A stretch of 60,182 nucleotides of DNA from Alphaproteobacteria bacterium. Lineage in GTDB: Bacteria > Pseudomonadota > Alphaproteobacteria > Rhizobiales > Aestuariivirgaceae. Location of the stretch: NCBI GenBank assembly GCA_024642465.1, contig JAHEBA010000007.1, positions 1-60,182 of the forward strand, read 5' to 3'. The stretch's first letter is position 1. Each line of letters starts with the position of its first letter. Both the position numbers and the translations under genes were made by a program. Positions 52,723-60,182 of the stretch are shown here, one piece after another. The notes beneath the pieces are model-generated. The model had not been told where the DNA came from. It worked only from the letters and a program-made list of their open reading frames with translations, and did not search any database.

Positions 52723-54146
52723 AACCATTCACCGGCCCGCCGCTGCGGGCCTGGCAGGTGCCCATGTCGGCCATACCGAACAGAGACAACACGTCCCCGG
52801 ACCAGCGCACGCTGTGGTGGAGCTTCAACCGCCTGCTGGAGTGCTACCTGCCCGAGCGGCTGTATGCGCGCTCGCTGATAATCGTGATTGCCCCGATGCT
52901 GCTGCTGCAGGGACTGATGGGCTGGATTTTCATCGACCGGCACTACGAGCAGGTGACCAAGTCACTGCTGCGCACGTTCGTGCGCGAAGTATCGCTGGTC
53001 ATGGATACTTGGGAGCAGAGCTCGCACACGGAACAAGACCTTGCGCGTGTGTTGACCCTGGCGAATGACGGACTGGCGCTTGGCCTGACGGTGGAGCGCG
53101 GCGCGGAGTTGCCGCCGCCGATCGTGCAGCCGTATCTGTCCTACGTCCACCCCAAGCTGGTGAAGTACCTGGCCGAGGGGGTCGGTATGCCCCAGTGGGT
53201 GGATACGGTGGGGCACACGGGGTATGTCGACGTGCGGCTGAGAACGGCGGATGGCTTCGTGTTCCGGTTCCTGACCGACATGGACAGGGCTCATGCCTCG
53301 TCCAGACAGATCTTCCTGGCCTGGATGCTTGGCGGGTCAATCGTGCTGCTCACCATCGCCGTCATCTTCCTGCGCAACCAGATCAGGCCCATCGTGCGTC
53401 TGGCCGATGCGGCGCAAAGCTTCGGCATGGGACGTGACGTACCCGATTTCCGGCCCAGCGGCGCGGCGGAGGTGCAGGCAGCCGCCAATGCCTTCATCAA
53501 GATGAAGCGGCGCATAGAGCGCCACGTCGAGCAGCGCACCGCCATGCTGGCGGGCGTCAGCCATGACCTGCGCACCATCCTGACACGGTTCAAGCTTGAA
53601 CTCGCCCTGCTGGAGCAGAACAGCACTGTGAAAGCGCTGCAGGACGACGTGTCCGAGATGCAGCGGATGCTCGAAGGATACATGGCGTTCGTCAAGGGTG
53701 CGGAAAGCGAGATCACGCGGCCAACCGATGTGGTCGACCTGCTCGGCAGCATTTCCGACGATCTGAGCCGCTCGGGGCAACCGGTTTCGCTGAGCACGCC
53801 GCGCAAGCTGATCGTTCCGCTGAAGGCTGATGCCTTCAAACGGTGCGTAGCCAATCTGGCGCAGAACTCGGCGCGCTTTGCCGGTCATGTCGAGATCACC
53901 GCCGTGCACGACGGCAGCTACCTGCGCGTGGTCGTGGATGATGACGGACCCGGCATCCCGCCAGAGAGCTATTCGGAAGTGTTCAAGCCGTTCGTGCGGC
54001 TGGACAATGCCCGCAACCAGGACTCCGGCGGCACCGGTCTCGGCATGGCGATTGCCCGCGACATTGCGCAGAGCCACGGCGGCGACATCACCTTGTCGCA
54101 GTCGCTGCTCGGTGGCCTGCGGGTCGAGATCCGGATTCCAACCTGA
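52719..54146 (+). CDS. Sensor histidine kinase of the PetR system (EnvZ-like)
   Basis: A 475-residue membrane kinase with two transmembrane helices (about 52-72 and 200-219) flanking a periplasmic sensor region of about 125 residues, then HAMP (about 220-272), the H-box SHDLRTILTR with His282, and the ATPase domain with an N-box (NLAQNSARF), G1 (DDDGPGIP) and G2 (GGTGLGMAIA). The usual HDLRTP has Ile in place of Pro, a variant I recall in alphaproteobacterial kinases of this type. It starts on GTG 52719, overlapping the petR stop; ATG 52764 is possible. Confidence 0.92.
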   Translation: MKPFTGPPLRAWQVPMSAIPNRDNTSPDQRTLWWSFNRLLECYLPERLYARSLIIVIAPMLLLQGLMGWIFIDRHYEQVTKSLLRTFVREVSLVMDTWEQSSHTEQDLARVLTLANDGLALGLTVERGAELPPPIVQPYLSYVHPKLVKYLAEGVGMPQWVDTVGHTGYVDVRLRTADGFVFRFLTDMDRAHASSRQIFLAWMLGGSIVLLTIAVIFLRNQIRPIVRLADAAQSFGMGRDVPDFRPSGAAEVQAAANAFIKMKRRIERHVEQRTAMLAGVSHDLRTILTRFKLELALLEQNSTVKALQDDVSEMQRMLEGYMAFVKGAESEITRPTDVVDLLGSISDDLSRSGQPVSLSTPRKLIVPLKADAFKRCVANLAQNSARFAGHVEITAVHDGSYLRVVVDDDGPGIPPESYSEVFKPFVRLDNARNQDSGGTGLGMAIARDIAQSHGGDITLSQSLLGGLRVEIRIPT

Positions 54147-54152
54147 GTGAGT

Positions 54153-54491
54153 TCAGTGCATCCGCGAGCCGTTAGGGCACGGCTTGTCGATGCCGATCAG
54201 CACCACCGCGCCATCGTCGTCTGCAAAGCCTAGCGTGAGGACTTCCGACATGAACGGCCCGATCTGGCGCGGCGGGAAGTTCACCACGGCGGCCACCTGG
54301 CGGCTTTTGAGGTCGGCAGGCGTGTAGTGCACGGTGATCTGGGCCGACGACTTCTTGACCCCGATTTCGGGGCCGAAGTCGATCTTCAGCTTGTAGGCTG
54401 GCTTGCGGGCCTCGGGAAAGTCTTCCACCTCGATAATTGTGCCGATGCGGATGTCGACCTTCATGAAGTCGTCGAAGGTGATGGTGCTCAT
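54153..54491 (-). CDS. csaA: tRNA-binding domain protein CsaA
   Basis: A 112-residue CsaA, a dimeric OB-fold tRNA-binding protein with reported chaperone activity for secreted proteins. The family motifs are DFMKVDIRIGTI at the start, FPEARKPAYKLKIDFG, SSAQITVHYTP, VVNFPPRQIGPFMSEVLTLGF and the C-terminal GSRMH. Its start overlaps the upstream TetR-like gene's stop by four bases. The length is normal. Confidence 0.92.
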   Translation of the reverse strand: MSTITFDDFMKVDIRIGTIIEVEDFPEARKPAYKLKIDFGPEIGVKKSSAQITVHYTPADLKSRQVAAVVNFPPRQIGPFMSEVLTLGFADDDGAVVLIGIDKPCPNGSRMH

Positions 54492-55222
54492 GTGGTGCTG
54501 TTGCCTGATGGTGTTGAAGGTGTGTCGCCGCCGCTTGGCGGTGGCGTGTTGCCGGGCGTTGCGTCCGGAGAAGACGGCGGCGGGCCGCGGCGGGCCTTCA
54601 TGAAGCCGCGGGCGAGGCTGCCAAGCGCCGTTGCCAGTGCGGCCGGCGTTTCCAGCCTCTTTATCCAGTCGGCGCCGTCGCGCAGGGACCGGTCAAGCTG
54701 GGCCATGGTGCGCGCGAGGCCTGCGTCGTCGTCATTGGCCCAGGTGCGCAAGGTCTTGACGTAGACGTATGCAAGGCCGGACGTCTTCATGGCGCCGCGA
54801 AGCCCCGAGTCCTCGATGCCGGCGGCCGACAGGATCCAGTCCTGCGACTGAAGCAGCGAGCCTGCCAGCGTCAGGTAACCTGCAGCAGACGAGGCCGGTG
54901 CGGCCACGATGGAGCGGATGGCGGCCTTGTCGGCATCCATCAGCTCCAGCCGGCGCATCATGATGTCGAACACCCGGTCGTGTGGCGAGCCGGTGACCGG
55001 CTCCTCATCGAGCGACCTCAGCATCCTTGCATCGAGCTGGCGGCCATACAGGCGAAGGATGTCGGTCTTGCCGCCGATGATGCCGGCCAGGTCTGCCAGG
55101 CTGATGACTGCTTCGGCGGCGATGTCGCTCATGCGGATATCGCCCCAACTGCGGGTGGCAGCAAGGCGCAGGGCAGCGTTGACGATTTCGGTTTCGCTCT
55201 GCTGGCGCTCAGCCATCAGCAT
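54488..55222 (-). CDS. TetR-like regulator with COQ9-like C-terminal region
   Basis: A 244-residue protein. The first 60 residues form a TetR-type helix-turn-helix (IVNAALRLAATRSWGDIRMSDIAAEA), but the recognition helix region is degenerate. The C-terminal part (FDIMMRRLELMDADKAAIRSIV; VKTLRTWANDDDAGLARTMAQLDRSL) resembles the lipid-binding COQ9 region. A Pro/Ser/Thr/Gly-rich tail of about 35 residues ends it. Many alphaproteobacteria have such a hybrid near csaA. It could be a regulator or a ubiquinone-related lipid-binding protein; evidence does not decide. Confidence 0.7.
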   Translation of the reverse strand: MLMAERQQSETEIVNAALRLAATRSWGDIRMSDIAAEAVISLADLAGIIGGKTDILRLYGRQLDARMLRSLDEEPVTGSPHDRVFDIMMRRLELMDADKAAIRSIVAAPASSAAGYLTLAGSLLQSQDWILSAAGIEDSGLRGAMKTSGLAYVYVKTLRTWANDDDAGLARTMAQLDRSLRDGADWIKRLETPAALATALGSLARGFMKARRGPPPSSPDATPGNTPPPSGGDTPSTPSGNSTT

Positions 55223-55298
55223 TCTCCCTCGCGTTCAGGCAGGTGTGGCAGCAAGCCTGCACGCCCCGTCCGGCAAAGACAAGGCGTCAGGGCTGTCA

Positions 55299-56126
55299 TC
55301 AGCCCGCCAGTTCTCTTGAACGCTTTTCGGCCTCAGCAGTTGCCTTGCGCAGCAGCGGCTCCATGCCGTCATCGGCCATCAGCACCTGCAGCGCGGCGTA
55401 GGTGGTGCCCTTGGGCGACGTGACGTTCTGGCGCAGCGTGGCCGCATCTGTGCCGGTGACGCGCATCAGTTCGCCGGCACCCGCCACCGTGGCCCGGGCC
55501 AGCTTCACTGCCACGTCATCGGGCAGGCCCAGCGCCTTGCCGGCCTCGGTCAGGCACTCGGTCATGTAGAAGATGTAGGCCGGGCCCGAACCGGAAATGG
55601 CAGTGGCGGCATCAATCAGGCCCTCGTCGTCCACCGTGACCACCTCGCCGATGGCGGTCAGCAGGGCGGTGGCAAGATCGACCTGTGGGCCAGACACGTT
55701 ATTGCCCGGCGCCATGGCCGTTATGCCGCGGCCAACGGCGGATGGCGTGTTGGGAATGGTGCGGATCACCGGCACATCCTTGCCGAAATGTCCCTTGAGG
55801 GCCGCGATCGTCTTGCCGGCCACGACCGAAACGACCAGCGGCTTCTCGCGGGCCAGCGCCTTGAGGCCCGGCAGCACCGCGTCGACCATCTGCGGCTTGA
55901 TGGCCAGCAGAATCACTTCGATGCCAGTGACCGTGTCGGGGGCGGGGTTGTGGGCAATGGCGTGGCTTTTTATGAGCGCCACGGTTTCCGGCGGTGGGGC
56001 GGGGTCGAAGATCACCACCTGATCGCCGGTGACGCCGGCCTTGAGCCAGCCCTCCAGCATGGCGGTGCCCATCTTTCCCGCACCGATGAGAACCAGCTTG
56101 CCGTTCAGATTGACCGTCGCCGTCAT
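55299..56126 (-). CDS. proC: Pyrroline-5-carboxylate reductase
   Basis: A 275-residue ProC, which makes proline from pyrroline-5-carboxylate with NAD(P)H. The Rossmann motif VLIGAGKMGTAMLEGWL (12-28), the VIRTIPNTPSAVGRGITAM block and the ALP-like SGSGPAYIFYMTECLTEAG region with the C-terminal TSPKGTT signature are all present. The ATG at 56126 is the natural start; the frame opens back into ybjN. It is 4 bases after the ybjN stop on the same strand, as an operon with ubiK. Confidence 0.93.
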   Translation of the reverse strand: MTATVNLNGKLVLIGAGKMGTAMLEGWLKAGVTGDQVVIFDPAPPPETVALIKSHAIAHNPAPDTVTGIEVILLAIKPQMVDAVLPGLKALAREKPLVVSVVAGKTIAALKGHFGKDVPVIRTIPNTPSAVGRGITAMAPGNNVSGPQVDLATALLTAIGEVVTVDDEGLIDAATAISGSGPAYIFYMTECLTEAGKALGLPDDVAVKLARATVAGAGELMRVTGTDAATLRQNVTSPKGTTYAALQVLMADDGMEPLLRKATAEAEKRSRELAG

Positions 56127-56130
56127 GGGG

Positions 56131-56631
56131 TCACGCCTCTCCCACAGTCTCCAGCAGGCAGGATTGGATGGCCTGCTCGGCGGTCTTGCCGGCCCAGATG
56201 ACGAACTGGAATGCAGGGAAGTAGCGTTCGCAGGCATCGATGGCGGTCAGCACCAGCGCCTCGCACTGGGCCTCGCTTGCGGCAGCCTGGCCGGTCAGCA
56301 GCAGCGAGTTGCGGAACATCAGCGAGCCTTCGCTGCGCCAGATGTCGAAATGGCCGAAATAGAGCTGTTCGTTGATCTGTGCGACGAGGCGGACGATTTC
56401 CTCGCGCCGGCCCTCCGGCACCTTCAGGTCGAAGGTGCAAGCAAGATGGAGTCCTTCCAGGTGGTCGTTCCAGTTGAGCGCGAGGTGCAGATCGGTCCAT
56501 GTGCCGGACACGATCATGTTGATCTCGTCATCCGCCGAGCGGTCGACCATCCACTCGTACCTCGAGGCAATTTGCTCAACGGTTTCGAGCGGGTGGAGGT
56601 CCTGCGACTTGAGCGCCAATGCGGCCGTCAT
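56131..56631 (-). CDS. YbjN domain-containing protein
   Basis: A 166-residue YbjN-family protein. The sequence opens with LHPLETVEQIASRYEWMVDR and carries the family pattern WTDLHLALNWNDHLEGLHLACTFDLKVPE, then NEQLYFGHFDIWRSEG. The fold resembles type III secretion chaperones; function in alphaproteobacteria is not established, and it is nearly always found beside proC and ubiK here. It begins about 165 bases from the ubiK stop. Confidence 0.87.
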   Translation of the reverse strand: MTAALALKSQDLHPLETVEQIASRYEWMVDRSADDEINMIVSGTWTDLHLALNWNDHLEGLHLACTFDLKVPEGRREEIVRLVAQINEQLYFGHFDIWRSEGSLMFRNSLLLTGQAAASEAQCEALVLTAIDACERYFPAFQFVIWAGKTAEQAIQSCLLETVGEA

Positions 56632-56795
56632 GCAATCCGTCTCCTATCCCGGCTTCGCCCGACGGTGAATCCACGAGGCGAATCAAAAGTTAATGAGACG
56701 TTGCAGGATGAACGCGTGCGCCGCAAGAGTCGGGCGGTCCAGCGCATGATTCCTCCACATTGCAACCCTGTGTGCGGTTGCTAACTGGGGACAGC

Positions 56796-57128
56796 CTATT
56801 TTTTTGCGGCTGCCGGTTTTGCGGCAGGCTTCTTCTTCGCCTTGATGCCAGCGGCAGGAGCGGCGGGCTGCGTTTCCTGGGCTTCAAGCCGGGCCTCGAG
56901 TTCGGCCACACGGGCGCGCAGGGCCTCGTTCTCGGTGCGGGCCATGGAGGCCATGTCGCGCACCACGTCGAACTCCTCGCGCTGCACGATCTGGATGTCG
57001 GCCAGCACCCGCTCGATCTGGGCGCGCACCAGATTGTCGACCTCGCGGCGGGCTCCTTGTGCAGCGCCTGCGGCGTTGGTCATCACCTTGGCGAGTTCGT
57101 CGAAGAAGCGGGAGGAAGGGCTGGTCAT
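56796..57128 (-). CDS. ubiK: UbiK-family accessory factor (BMFP)
   Basis: A 110-residue protein of the UbiK/YqiC family, an accessory factor that helps ubiquinone synthesis enzymes work with lipid. The N-terminal half is an amphipathic helix (RFFDELAKVMTNAAGAAQ), the middle is a coiled coil (ENEALRARVAELEARLEAQE), and the C-terminus is a lysine/alanine/proline-rich tail. It is divergent from lgt across 120 bases. Confidence 0.88.
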   Translation of the reverse strand: MTSPSSRFFDELAKVMTNAAGAAQGARREVDNLVRAQIERVLADIQIVQREEFDVVRDMASMARTENEALRARVAELEARLEAQETQPAAPAAGIKAKKKPAAKPAAAKK

Positions 57129-57248
57129 GACAGGTCTCTATCGCGACGGTTGTTGGAATGGCTTGCGCAATGCTTTAGGTAGGGCCCTCGCGAAGGATGC
57201 GCAAGCCTTGCGCAGCTGATTCTGGCCGAGGGGACAATTAGCCCTACC

Positions 57249-58085
57249 ATGCCCACCCTGTTTGCCTTGCCTTTCCCGATGGTCGACCCGGTGGCGTTCT
57301 CGCTCGGCCCCGTCGTGGTGCGCTGGTATGCGCTTGCTTACGTCTTCGGCCTGCTGCTGGCGATCTGGTACGCCAAGCGGCTGGTAACCAATCCGGCGCT
57401 GTGGCCGGGCACCAGGCCTCACACCACGCCGGAACAGCTCGACGACCTGCTGCTATGGTGCACGCTGGGTGTGCTGCTGGGCGGTAGGCTCGGGTATGTG
57501 CTGTTCTACAACCCGGTCTATTTCGCGCAGCATCCGCTGGAGATTTTCCAGCTGTGGAACGGCGGCATGTCGTTCCATGGCGGCTTCCTGGGCGTGGTGG
57601 TGGCGTGCCTGTTCTATGGCAGGCGGCATGGCATCGGTCTGGACCAGCTGCTCGACCTTGGCGCGGCCAGCGTGCCGATCGGACTGTTCCTGGGTCGTAT
57701 CGCCAACTTCATCAATGGCGAGCTTTACGGGAAGGTGACGGGCGTGCCGTGGGCAATGGTGTTTCCCGGTGCGGGGCCGGACCCGCGCCACCCGAGCCAG
57801 CTTTATGAGGCGGGGCTTGAGGGCATTCTGCTGTTTCTCGCCGTTCGCTACGCGACGCACCGGCTGAAGTGCCTGCCGCGCCCGGGATTCGCGTCGGGCG
57901 TGTTCGCGTGCGGCTATGCCCTGTCGCGCATCATCGTGGAATTCGCCCGTGAACCCGACGCCCGTATCGGTTATCTCACCGGGGGCTGGGTGACCATGGG
58001 CATGGTGTTGTCGGTGCCGCTGCTGATGGTGGGCATCTGGCTGATCTGGCGGGCAGGGAGGTCACATGGCAAAGCCGAAGGCTGA
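57249..58085 (+). CDS. lgt: Prolipoprotein diacylglyceryl transferase
   Basis: A 278-residue membrane enzyme that adds diacylglycerol to the lipobox cysteine of prolipoproteins. The signature GRIANFINGELYG (149-161) and the essential His110 in MSFHGGFLG are present, with seven hydrophobic helices. The 3' end overlaps the next gene by 20 bases. It supplies lipid to lipoproteins such as the two copper-operon lipoproteins at 37.9 and 38.1 kb. Confidence 0.95.
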   Translation: MPTLFALPFPMVDPVAFSLGPVVVRWYALAYVFGLLLAIWYAKRLVTNPALWPGTRPHTTPEQLDDLLLWCTLGVLLGGRLGYVLFYNPVYFAQHPLEIFQLWNGGMSFHGGFLGVVVACLFYGRRHGIGLDQLLDLGAASVPIGLFLGRIANFINGELYGKVTGVPWAMVFPGAGPDPRHPSQLYEAGLEGILLFLAVRYATHRLKCLPRPGFASGVFACGYALSRIIVEFAREPDARIGYLTGGWVTMGMVLSVPLLMVGIWLIWRAGRSHGKAEG

Positions 58086-59202
58086 ACATGCAAGGCGCAC
58101 GACGCCGCTGGGCGACGTGCTGGCGCAGATGATTGCGGCGGACGGGCCGATGGCGGTCGACCGGTTCTTCGCGCTGGCGCTGGAACACCCCGAGCATGGC
58201 TACTATATGGGACGGGATCCGTTCGGACGGGCGGGAGATTTCATCACCGCGCCGGAAGTCTCGCAGATGTTCGGCGAACTGATCGGCATCTGGTGCGCGG
58301 CCGGCTGGCAGATGATGGATGCGCCGGCCGAGTGGAACCTGATCGAACTGGGGCCGGGTCGGGGCACGCTGATGGCCGATGCCTTGCGTGCCTGCTCGGT
58401 GATGCCGGGCCTGCGTGACGGCATGACGGTGCACCTCGTCGAGATGTCGCCCGAACTGCGCAAGGTGCAGGGCGAAACGCTCAGGCGGTCCGGCGTGGAA
58501 CCTGTCTGGCACGACCGGCTGGAGGACGTGCCGGATGGTCCCTCGCTGATCATCGCCAACGAGTTCTTCGACGCCCTGCCGGTCCAGCAGCTGCAGAAGC
58601 AGGCCGGGCGCTGGCACGAGCGCGTGGTGGGACTGGACGGTAGCGGCGAGCTGGCGTTCGGGCTGACCGAAGACCCGGTGCCCGATGCGCTGCTGCCGCC
58701 ATGGGCGCGCGATGCCGAGGACGGTGCGATTGCCGAGCTTTCGCCGGCGCGCGAGGCGGCAGCAAAGGAGATCGGCCGGCGGATCACATCACACATCGGT
58801 GCGGCATTGATCATCGACTACGGCCACGCGCGTTCAGGCGTGGGCGACACGCTGCAGGCCATCGCCAGGCACCAGTTTGCCGATGTGCTGGCGCGGCCCG
58901 GTGAGGCGGACATCACGAGCCACGTCGACTTCGAGGCGCTGGCGGCGGCGATCACGGCTGAGGGTGCCAAGGCCTATGGTCCGGTCACGCAGGGCGAGTT
59001 CCTGACCAAGATGGGCCTGCGCGAGCGCGAGGAGATGTTGCGCAAGCGCGCCGATGCGCGTGCCCGCATCCGCCTGTCGAAGGGCGCGCAGCGGCTGGTG
59101 GCCGGCAACCAGATGGGGCAGCTGTTCAAGGTGCTGGCGGTGACGCATCCGGACATGCCCAAGCCTGCGCCTTTCAACATCGAACCGGAGGGCAGGGCAT
59201 GA
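58066..59202 (+). CDS. MidA/NDUFAF7-type SAM-dependent methyltransferase
   Basis: A 378-residue class I methyltransferase of the MidA family, whose mitochondrial member methylates an arginine of complex I subunit NDUFS2. The SAM motif LIELGPGRGTLMADAL is at about 91-106, and the family block IIANEFFDALPVQQ and ITSHVDFEAL follow. The N-terminal KAEHARRTTPLGDVLAQMIAADG is typical. It overlaps lgt by 20 bases and pgeF by four (ATGA). In bacteria it probably acts on the homologous complex I subunit, as inference. Confidence 0.9.
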   Translation: MAKPKAEHARRTTPLGDVLAQMIAADGPMAVDRFFALALEHPEHGYYMGRDPFGRAGDFITAPEVSQMFGELIGIWCAAGWQMMDAPAEWNLIELGPGRGTLMADALRACSVMPGLRDGMTVHLVEMSPELRKVQGETLRRSGVEPVWHDRLEDVPDGPSLIIANEFFDALPVQQLQKQAGRWHERVVGLDGSGELAFGLTEDPVPDALLPPWARDAEDGAIAELSPAREAAAKEIGRRITSHIGAALIIDYGHARSGVGDTLQAIARHQFADVLARPGEADITSHVDFEALAAAITAEGAKAYGPVTQGEFLTKMGLREREEMLRKRADARARIRLSKGAQRLVAGNQMGQLFKVLAVTHPDMPKPAPFNIEPEGRA

Positions 59203-59963
59203 TCGAGGCATCAACGCTGTCTGCCATCAAGGGCATCCGCCACGGCTTCTTCACTCGCGAGGGCGGGTTTTCCTCGGGTCTCTACTCGTCGCTCAATACG
59301 GGTCTTGGCTCTGACGACGACCGGGAAACGGTGAAGCGCAACCGGGCGAAGATTTGCGGCATGGTCGGCGTGCCCGCGCTGGTGACACCCCACCAGGTGC
59401 ATTCGCCCGATGCGGTCATCGTCGAGATGCCATGGGACCACGATGAGCCGGATAGCGTGCCGAAAGCCGATGCGGTGGTGACGGACAAGGCCGGTTTTGC
59501 CATCGCGGTCAACACGGCGGACTGCACGCCGATCCTTTTTGCCTCCGGCGACGGCAAGGTGGTCGGTGCGGCGCATGCAGGCTGGAAGGGCGCCATCGGC
59601 GGGGTGCTGGCGTCCACGGTTGCGCGGATGAGGCAACTCGGCGCGGAGGACATTCACGCTGCCATCGGACCTACCATCAGCCAGACCAACTATGAGGTGG
59701 GTCCGGAGTTCCAGGCCCAGTTCGTGGCGCGTGATCCGGCCAATGCGCGGTTCTTCGTGCCGTCGCAAAAGCCCACCCACTTCATGTTCGACTTGCCGGG
59801 CTTCGTGCGTGCGCAGCTGGAGCCGCTGGACCTTGCCTCGATCGAGGACCTGGCCCTGTGCACCTATGGCGACGAGAAGCGCTTCTTCAGCTACCGGCGC
59901 ACCACGCACCGGAGAGAACCCGACTATGGCCGGCAGCTTTCGGCCATCTGCATCAAACCCTGA
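59199..59963 (+). CDS. pgeF: Peptidoglycan editing factor PgeF (laccase-domain family)
   Basis: A 254-residue laccase-domain (YfiH) protein; the E. coli member removes L-serine mis-incorporated in the peptidoglycan precursor. The zinc and catalytic residues His68 (TPHQVHS), Cys109 (NTADCTP) and His126 (GAAHAGWKG) are in place. Coupled to the MidA-type gene by a 4-base ATGA overlap. Confidence 0.93.
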   Translation: MIEASTLSAIKGIRHGFFTREGGFSSGLYSSLNTGLGSDDDRETVKRNRAKICGMVGVPALVTPHQVHSPDAVIVEMPWDHDEPDSVPKADAVVTDKAGFAIAVNTADCTPILFASGDGKVVGAAHAGWKGAIGGVLASTVARMRQLGAEDIHAAIGPTISQTNYEVGPEFQAQFVARDPANARFFVPSQKPTHFMFDLPGFVRAQLEPLDLASIEDLALCTYGDEKRFFSYRRTTHRREPDYGRQLSAICIKP

Positions 59964-59978
59964 AGAGACGGCATCCTG

Positions 59979-60182
59979 ATGTTCCAGCAGGAGTCGATGT
60001 ACTACCTGACCGACTACGACACATTCGGCTTCTGCTTCTTCCAGTGCCTGTATCTCGGCTGCGACGGCAAGCTGGCCTTGCTTACCCGTTCGCCGGACCT
60101 GCGCCAGGCGCAGCACACCTCGATGATCGAGGATATCCGCATTTGGACCGACAAGGCAGGCGCAAAGCCTGCTGCCCAGCTC
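59979..60182 (+). CDS. N-terminal part of a protein, possibly a Xaa-Pro (M24) peptidase
   Basis: The first 68 codons of a gene that runs off the window. ATG 59979, 9 bases after AAGAGA, starts MFQQESMYYLTDYDTFGFCFFQ, then LLTRSPDLRQAQHTSMIEDIRIW. The pattern suits the creatinase N-terminal domain, and in relatives an M24 family gene often follows pgeF. Only a fragment is seen, so the call is tentative. Confidence 0.5.
   Translation, partial: MFQQESMYYLTDYDTFGFCFFQCLYLGCDGKLALLTRSPDLRQAQHTSMIEDIRIWTDKAGAKPAAQL

Noticed and set aside
56762..56781. GCAACC-N8-GGTTGC repeat after ubiK as a terminator
   Set aside because: Six pairs without a T run on either strand; could be chance.
1..60182. tRNA, rRNA, CRISPR arrays, insertion sequences or prophage
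   Set aside because: Gaps are short and none holds a cloverleaf, repeat array, transposase or integrase that I could recognise.

Overview
The window is about 60 kb of GC-rich, densely coding DNA. Coding strands form long co-directional runs, many with 4-bp ATGA or GTGA overlaps. The gene order points to an alphaproteobacterium, most likely of the order Hyphomicrobiales (Rhizobiales). The main clues are the moxR/DUF58/DUF4159 run facing DUF1285-CoA pyrophosphatase-CCA transferase, a petP-petR-kinase trio, ubiK next to lgt-midA-pgeF, and uvrC-pgsA-moaD. No rRNA, tRNA, CRISPR, phage or insertion sequence was seen. All assignments come from reading motifs and context; no database search was possible.

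Layout. (1) 1-11.7 kb is a catabolic and uptake island. It holds a TRAP transporter, an isocitrate-lyase-family lyase, an amino-acid-type ABC transporter without its ATPase, a non-pyrrolysine MttB-family methyltransferase, an SDR dehydrogenase, a sulfatase, a class III CoA-transferase and an AbrB-type membrane protein. (2) 11.7-14.2 kb has a di-iron fatty acid hydroxylase, a possible BcsS-like envelope protein and a small membrane-anchored protein. (3) 14.5-23.3 kb is a sphingolipid (ceramide) locus built from two convergent operons. The plus-strand operon is acyl-AMP ligase, CerR-like reductase, acyl carrier protein and serine palmitoyltransferase. The minus-strand operon is a bCerS-like N-acyltransferase, a metallophosphoesterase, LptF and LptG. 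(4) 23.6-34.5 kb has Nudix and GNAT enzymes, the four-gene MoxR/DUF58/DUF4159/membrane-protein operon, and DUF1285-nudL-cca.

(5) 34.5-37.2 kb carries a lone molybdenum hydroxylase large subunit with a cupin. (6) 37.3-41.9 kb is a copper-handling operon: His/Cys-rich periplasmic protein, small lipoprotein, TolC-type lipoprotein, Tat-exported multicopper oxidase, CusF-like protein and cytochrome c'. (7) 42-47.4 kb is housekeeping: AIM24, folM-like, folB, uvrC, pgsA, moaD and an NTR-like secreted protein. (8) 47.4-48.7 kb is a membrane transporter gene broken by one extra G. (9) 48.7-60.2 kb has an L,D-transpeptidase, ilvE, petP-petR-kinase, csaA/TetR, proC/ybjN/ubiK and lgt-midA-pgeF, ending in a truncated gene that may be a peptidase.

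The most interesting element is the ceramide locus. All five enzyme types needed for bacterial ceramide synthesis sit within 9 kb. They are tied to an LptF/LptG pair that lacks the usual lptD-surA-pdxA neighbours and is co-transcribed with the ceramide synthase and a phosphoesterase. I infer that this LptFG pair may export a sphingolipid, not lipopolysaccharide. A fatty acid hydroxylase just upstream could decorate the lipid. Smaller points include hairpins between binding-protein and permease genes in both transporters, a hairpin that would cover the MttB ribosome binding site, a MerR-type palindrome before the ABC transporter and a perfect inverted repeat in the ilvE-petP gap.
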